DNA from: Dryococelus australis
Lineage: Eukaryota > Arthropoda > Insecta > Phasmatodea > Phasmatidae
DNA length: 64,000 nt
Reading direction: 5' to 3'
Assembly: GCA_029891345.1 (NCBI GenBank)
Contig: CM057009.1
Coordinates: forward strand, 307,250,666 to 307,314,665
Below the pieces are notes generated by a model. That model was not told the DNA's origin and did no database searches. It saw only the letters and a list, made by a program, of their open reading frames with translations. The translations under genes were made by a program, and so were the position numbers. Shown here in pieces: positions 59,791 to 64,000 of the stretch (position 1 is its first letter; every line of letters starts with the position of its first letter).

Positions 59791-60466
59791 CAGGCCTTAA
59801 TGATCCATCCTGCCTGAACACGCCATCCCATGTGTAAATGGGCATCGGGCAGCAGAATTTGGCAAACAGAATGTGCGATTGCCCAAACACGGAGTTATGG
59901 AAAGCTTCATCTGTCGGACGAAGAACGAGGGCGCGGTGACGTAATATATATGCTATCCAGACGACTGGAAGGACGTCTGTTCTCGCCTCGGCGCCAACCA
60001 GCGAGTATGCTCCAGAGAGCCAGAAGGATGACGACGTGCCACCCGCCGTAGTCCGTCTACAAACCGGCCTTTGGCATTACACACCAATCCAGTAAATAAC
60101 TGCAATGGTGGCTTCGTTAGGTTAACGTAAATGTATAAATTATCAGCTCCTCCGAGATGTTACCAGGTAATGTAACCTGTGTTAAACTCGTATTGGAATA
60201 ATAATGTGTCAAACCATGGAAGGAATAAGCATTTATTGAATTATAGAGCAGCTATAAACCATCGGTTATAAATCCTCTAAATTGTATAGATTTAAGAAAA
60301 AGCATAAATAATAAATTTAATGTAAATAAAACAATCTCGAATCCACGACAAGATGTAAGTAAACCTGTGTATCCTCGGCAGTCAGGTGCAGTGAAAGAGG
60401 TTTCGGGAATACGATATGAAATTGAAAAAAAAGTACTCTGGGATTGCCGCTGGGCAGAATGGATAT

Positions 60467-61515
60467 CACTCTAAATCTGAATCAGCGAGTATTTCACTGT
60501 TTCAAACAGTCAATAGTACCTGACTGATTCAAAAGTCACTTCAGTGAATTTAACTGATGAATCAGTAAAAAAATACCACATTTCCTTTGCTTATTGATAC
60601 AGTGAAATTTTCCACTGATTCATCAGTCATTTTTTCCGCTATTTACTCAGTGGTTTATTTTTTACTGATGGATCAGTTAAACAGCGTGTAAAAATGACCG
60701 CCAAACAACGTGTGTCAAGTGAAATAACAACGAATAAACTAATACAACAAATACAAAATAATTTCTAAAATGTATTTCGTCTCACAAAGCCATTTTACAA
60801 GGAAATATAAACACTCAGCCTTTCATTCCAATCTTACGTCTTTCATTTAGTTTCCATGTAATAATCACAGCTCTCTGTTTGAAGGTTTAAACTGCACATA
60901 ATGTGATGAGAGTGCACTCATAAATACTATTAGTTTTAACAATCTTAACTATACCAATTAAACCAAAAACGAAAATTAAGAGCATACATTTAAAATCCCA
61001 CGATTCCGCGGCGAACTATAAGGCATATATATTTTCCTCGCATTATTTCAACTTGGCTTGGTATTGCAGATTGTAAGGTTACGGAGTAAAATCGAAGTGG
61101 ATAGAGTGTGTGAACTCAGACCCGGGCACCTTCGACAATTTTTTTATTTTTTAAAATTACGGATATTTCCGCAACATAAATAGTAAACTATCGTAAATAT
61201 ATTTATTTCACATAATTATTTGGCTTTCATTCAATAAAAACCATATTTAATTCGCCACTGCAGTCGGCCGTCACATATTCAATCACGGAAATAATTTCAC
61301 GTGATCTTTGACAGACATCTGCATCGCAATGGCGAATGTCCAAAAATTTCCATCCAATCAAATAATTCCACATCACTAATTCAAACAGTGAATTTTTTTT
61401 TTTACTGAAACAATCAGTGGTTTTCCACTGATACTATGTGGAGCCATTTCCACTGATTCGAGTAGTTAAATTTCACTGCGAATCAGTGGTTTCCCAGTGA
61501 TTGGAATTTAGATTG
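60467..61515. mobile_element. 1.05-kb CACTC-terminus element inserted in the transposase gene
   Basis: CACTCTAAATCTGAATCAG at 60467 is inverted at 61515 (as CAATCTAAATTCCAATCACTG). ATAT lies directly outside on both sides (60463-60466 and 61516-61519). The words CACTGATT/AATCAGTG occur repeatedly in the outer ~200 bp of each side. No open frame of note lies inside. It shares termini and subterminal words with the 196-bp MITE at 42707, which may be a deletion derivative. Confidence 0.8.
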
Positions 61516-62815
61516 ATATCCCAGTCGCCTTAAACCCACTGATAGCTGTTCCATATGAAGCTGCTTGCTTCCATGCACTCCCTACCAGCATTGCCATTTT
61601 TACACAACTGATTTTTTAAAACTTCGTGTGTCTTCATGAAGCTATTGTCATGCTTATTGTATTTAGCTTTAAGGGGACCAAAAAAAGGTCTGTCCAATGG
61701 TTGGAGAGCTTTCGTCGGCCGAGGTGGCAAACATAACAGAATTACATCATTCTCATCTGTTAACTGCAACAATTCTAAGGAATTGGAATGAGATGTGACC
61801 ATGTAATATGAATGAAATCTTGCCAGGAGGTTTGAGAGGTAAAAACTGTTCCTTGAACCGCTTCAACAATAATTCACCATTTACATATACACTTTTGGGG
61901 TTCATAAAAATTTTAGATCTTGGTTGTAGACCTTAAAATTTTATCTTGATTTCCATAAGTTCCCTTAAGAATCAAAGATGGATGAAGGAATGTTCCAACA
62001 ACACTGCAGCAAGCAATCAAAGACATCGTTCCCTCGTTTATCTGAATTTACTTTGTGGACTACATTAGAACATTTTGTAGTTACCACATTACCAGGTTAG
62101 TTAATCAGCTGAATACCTGTCTCATCGACATTGAACATATTCTGGGGCTCACTATGTAGACTATTCAATGAGAATAGAAAAAAAAAATTCTACTTCTTTT
62201 CTATTTAAATCTTGAGCCCTACGAGAGATAAACCTTGAGCCACTCTGACACTACAATCATAGCCTGCCATTTATTTTTCATCCGAAAATTTGTGTCGCAT
62301 TCACCAACTTTTCTGAAAATTGGTAAGCTAACTATCTAAGTGTTGTCCGGTCTGGCGCAAATCCAGATGAGCCCAACTTCTGGATGTGTGATACAAGCCG
62401 CTCCTGGGCAGAATGTTCCAGATGGTCCAAGCCCAGTTTTAGTCAAGTTGCCGGAATGCTGTAGTACCTTTCCGCTTCTCGTTTACTTATATCCCCATTA
62501 GTAAAACTATTGACTGCTTCCACTAGCTGTTTTTCCGTCCACTGCGCTCGTGGTTGTACACCAAATTTCCGGAGGTACTTCCTAGGCATATTTCAGGTAG
62601 AGTACAGCAAAAAAGGATTTTAAAATTTTTTATGTATATTTAAAATTAACCAATTTTGTGCTAATGTAACTTAGTGGCACATTGCTAACATAGTATGTAT
62701 ATTTACTAATAATAAAACAAACTAATGCAAACTACAAAACAAATGGATGTGTCATCTCTCCCTTTGAAAAATGAAGCATCTCTCCCATATTTAAGAGAGA
62801 GATGCCGCACCAAAC

Positions 62816-63465
62816 TATTTGGAAATCCCTGAGTTCAATTAAACACCATTGTCCACAAATTCAATGGTAAGAATCTCATTTTGATACCCTATGATAGAAT
62901 TAGACAAAAAACAATGACCGTTTATTTATTACAGTAATCAAAATAAACACAGTGATAAATTCAATACCATTGATCTGCTTACTTACTGCATAAAACCAGA
63001 CGAATCCCAGAGAATAGCTTGAGACAAGCAAACGTAGCTTTTCACGCAGACTACGGAGACCAGTACGAAAGGAGAAACCACGGTTCCTGTGTGAACAACA
63101 ACGCCCAAGGCGTCTCTACCATAATTATCCTGTTATCATAAGTTCGGTTGCAACATTTGTGGCAAAAGAAAGCGGTCTTATTTTATTGTATGCCCACAAA
63201 AGTGGCAACTGGCGTAATAGAAATATATTTTCCAAACAGTTTCACGTTCACTTAATCTTCTCATGTCTAGGAATCATTTGGTCAATGGCTTTATAAAATT
63301 ATCCGAGTTGTGAAAGTATTAACAATTTGCAGAAAGAAAGATTTACACCTGATTTTCTAACAGGTTTAATAATCATTTTGAGGATAGGCGCCTGTGAACA
63401 TTCGTGGTCATGGCGTGCTATGTTAAACTATAAAGATAAGTATCCACTATCAGGGCTAGGTTATT
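62816..63465. other. No gene seen
   Basis: AT-rich sequence between the pogo element and the promoter-like island. Confidence 0.4.
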
Positions 63466-63469
63466 TAAT

Positions 63470-63880
63470 GGGGCGCTGTTGAGTTGGGATGATGGGTGGA
63501 AACTCGCATGCGTCGTTAAGATGGCCCCCCCACAAACGCATGCGCAGTCACCATGGTTCTGACGGACCATTGACTCGCTTCTTTGAGAGCTATACTCGAG
63601 TTTCGTTAAGGTCATAGAGTAGGTAAACAAACAGAGGCGAAATGACGTGGCGGTTCTTTTGATGTGGGTGTACCCAATCCTTGATTGGCTGCGGAACCGG
63701 CATTGTATCTGATTCGCCACTGCGTGCTGCGAAAGTTACCCTATTGGCTGGGCTGCTGGTTGACAAGTATCTTACCAGGCGCTAATTGGCGAACGGCGTT
63801 CCGACATTTTCCAGGCTAGTGAGGCCATTTTGACGGCGCGTGCGGCTGGTGTTAGCGGAATAGGCCTAAGCGCCTGTTTC
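63470..63880. promoter_or_regulatory. Promoter-like island: NRF-1/EWG site, CCAAT boxes, YY1/Pho site
   Basis: ACGCATGCGCAGT at about 63537 contains the palindromic NRF-1/Erect-wing core. Four inverted CCAAT boxes follow (GATTGGCTG at about 63683, CTATTGGCTGG at about 63742, TAATTGGCG at about 63784, and the reverse text nearby). GGCCATTTTGACGG at about 63823 is a YY1/Pho-type site. GC content and CpG density are well above the surroundings. This combination is typical of housekeeping promoters, so a host gene probably starts here or beyond the window edge. The direction is unknown. Confidence 0.5.
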
Positions 63881-64000
63881 ACCTCTGTATTCTTATGTAC
63901 TCTGTGGTTATGTCAACGCTCGTATGGGAATAAGATCCACGTGAATATAGCTTCAATTGCTTTTTAATTTATATCAGGGTTTTAAAGTAATATTTATCAC

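Larger units (their letters stand above)
59195..62589 (-). pseudogene. Pogo/Tigger-type transposase, broken and split
   Basis: The ATG at 62589 begins MPRKYLRKFG, a pipsqueak-type helix-turn-helix that continues with WTEKQLVEAVNSF. The first DDE aspartate is in NVDETGIQL (about 62125). The second site, normally Asp in an LDGH motif, reads LHGH at about 61800, so that residue is lost. The DDE core continues at 61802-61530 with VILLCLPPRP and LQPLDRPFFGPLKAKY. The frame then shifts, and the GF-x-ATGI-type stretch is cut by the insertion at 60467-61515 and resumes beyond it. The Ser/Pro-rich C-terminal region (DPSSPSKYLHEISPLPTIST) lies at 59639-59283. A Cys/His-rich PHD-like end (DWIRCIQG; HETC; MCTNC) lies in another frame near 59200-59330. 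Many stops and frameshifts make it inactive. Confidence 0.8.
58626..62815 (-). mobile_element. Pogo/Tigger-type transposon with nested insertion
   Basis: Inverted ends share TGCGGCATCTCTCTC (left about 58633, right about 62809). Each is followed by further related 'ggagagatg..gc' words, probable transposase-binding repeats. TA flanks are plausible (58624-58625 and 62816-62817). The span encloses one transposase pseudogene on the minus strand and a 1,049-bp insertion, so the original element was about 3.1 kb. Confidence 0.8.

Overview
The window is an AT-rich, gene-poor stretch of a large animal genome, most likely an arthropod and probably an insect. The clues are an insect-type Tc1 element with a TA target duplication, a pogo/Tigger-type transposon, several tRNA-derived SINEs, decayed Maverick/Polinton-like C2H2 zinc-finger genes, a retrotransposon gag relic, and no bacterial-style operons. 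I could not place the species. I found no intact single-copy host gene. Nearly everything I can name is mobile or repeat DNA in various states of decay. Promoter-like GC-rich islands at about 9.5 kb, 56.8-57.4 kb and 63.5-63.9 kb hint at host genes nearby.

Layout. 0.6-7.9 kb: two inverted arrays of about 285-bp repeats flank a broken zinc-finger gene with an in-frame 87-bp tandem repeat. The same interval holds a SINE and a palindrome split by a 575-bp MITE. 14.0-15.1 kb: a degenerate tandem array carrying a tRNA B-box-like motif. 17.4-22.0 kb: the most striking object, a roughly 4.55-kb element with inverted repeats of about 1.27 and 1.47 kb. Its arms are packed with GCCATnTTG and TGACCTTGA motifs and enclose one C2H2 zinc-finger gene (broken by frameshifts) with a TATA box, a perfect CRE and a poly(A) signal. 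23.6-29.2 kb: a third zinc-finger/Maverick-like relic on the minus strand. 32.3-34.0 kb: a 1.68-kb element with CCCAGCAAACAC termini. 35.9-36.6 kb: a foldback element. 40.7-42.3 kb: a gag relic interrupted by a Harbinger-like MITE. 48.4-49.6 kb: a full-length but inactivated Tc1 element. 52.6-52.9 kb: a tRNA SINE. 58.6-62.8 kb: a pogo/Tigger element whose transposase gene is split by a CACTC-terminus element, a relative of which lies at 42.7 kb.

How the parts relate. Two zinc-finger loci (1.9-2.7 and 18.9-20.2 kb) share Ser/Thr-rich repeats of the PSTSS type followed by C2H2 fingers. Each sits next to long arrays whose every unit contains a GCCAT(T/A/C)TTG-like core. A fragment of the 17-22 kb arm also lies just after the 1.9-2.7 kb gene. 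I infer a family of non-autonomous, Maverick-derived elements in which a retained zinc-finger gene is paired with arrays of a candidate binding site. This is the main hypothesis to test.
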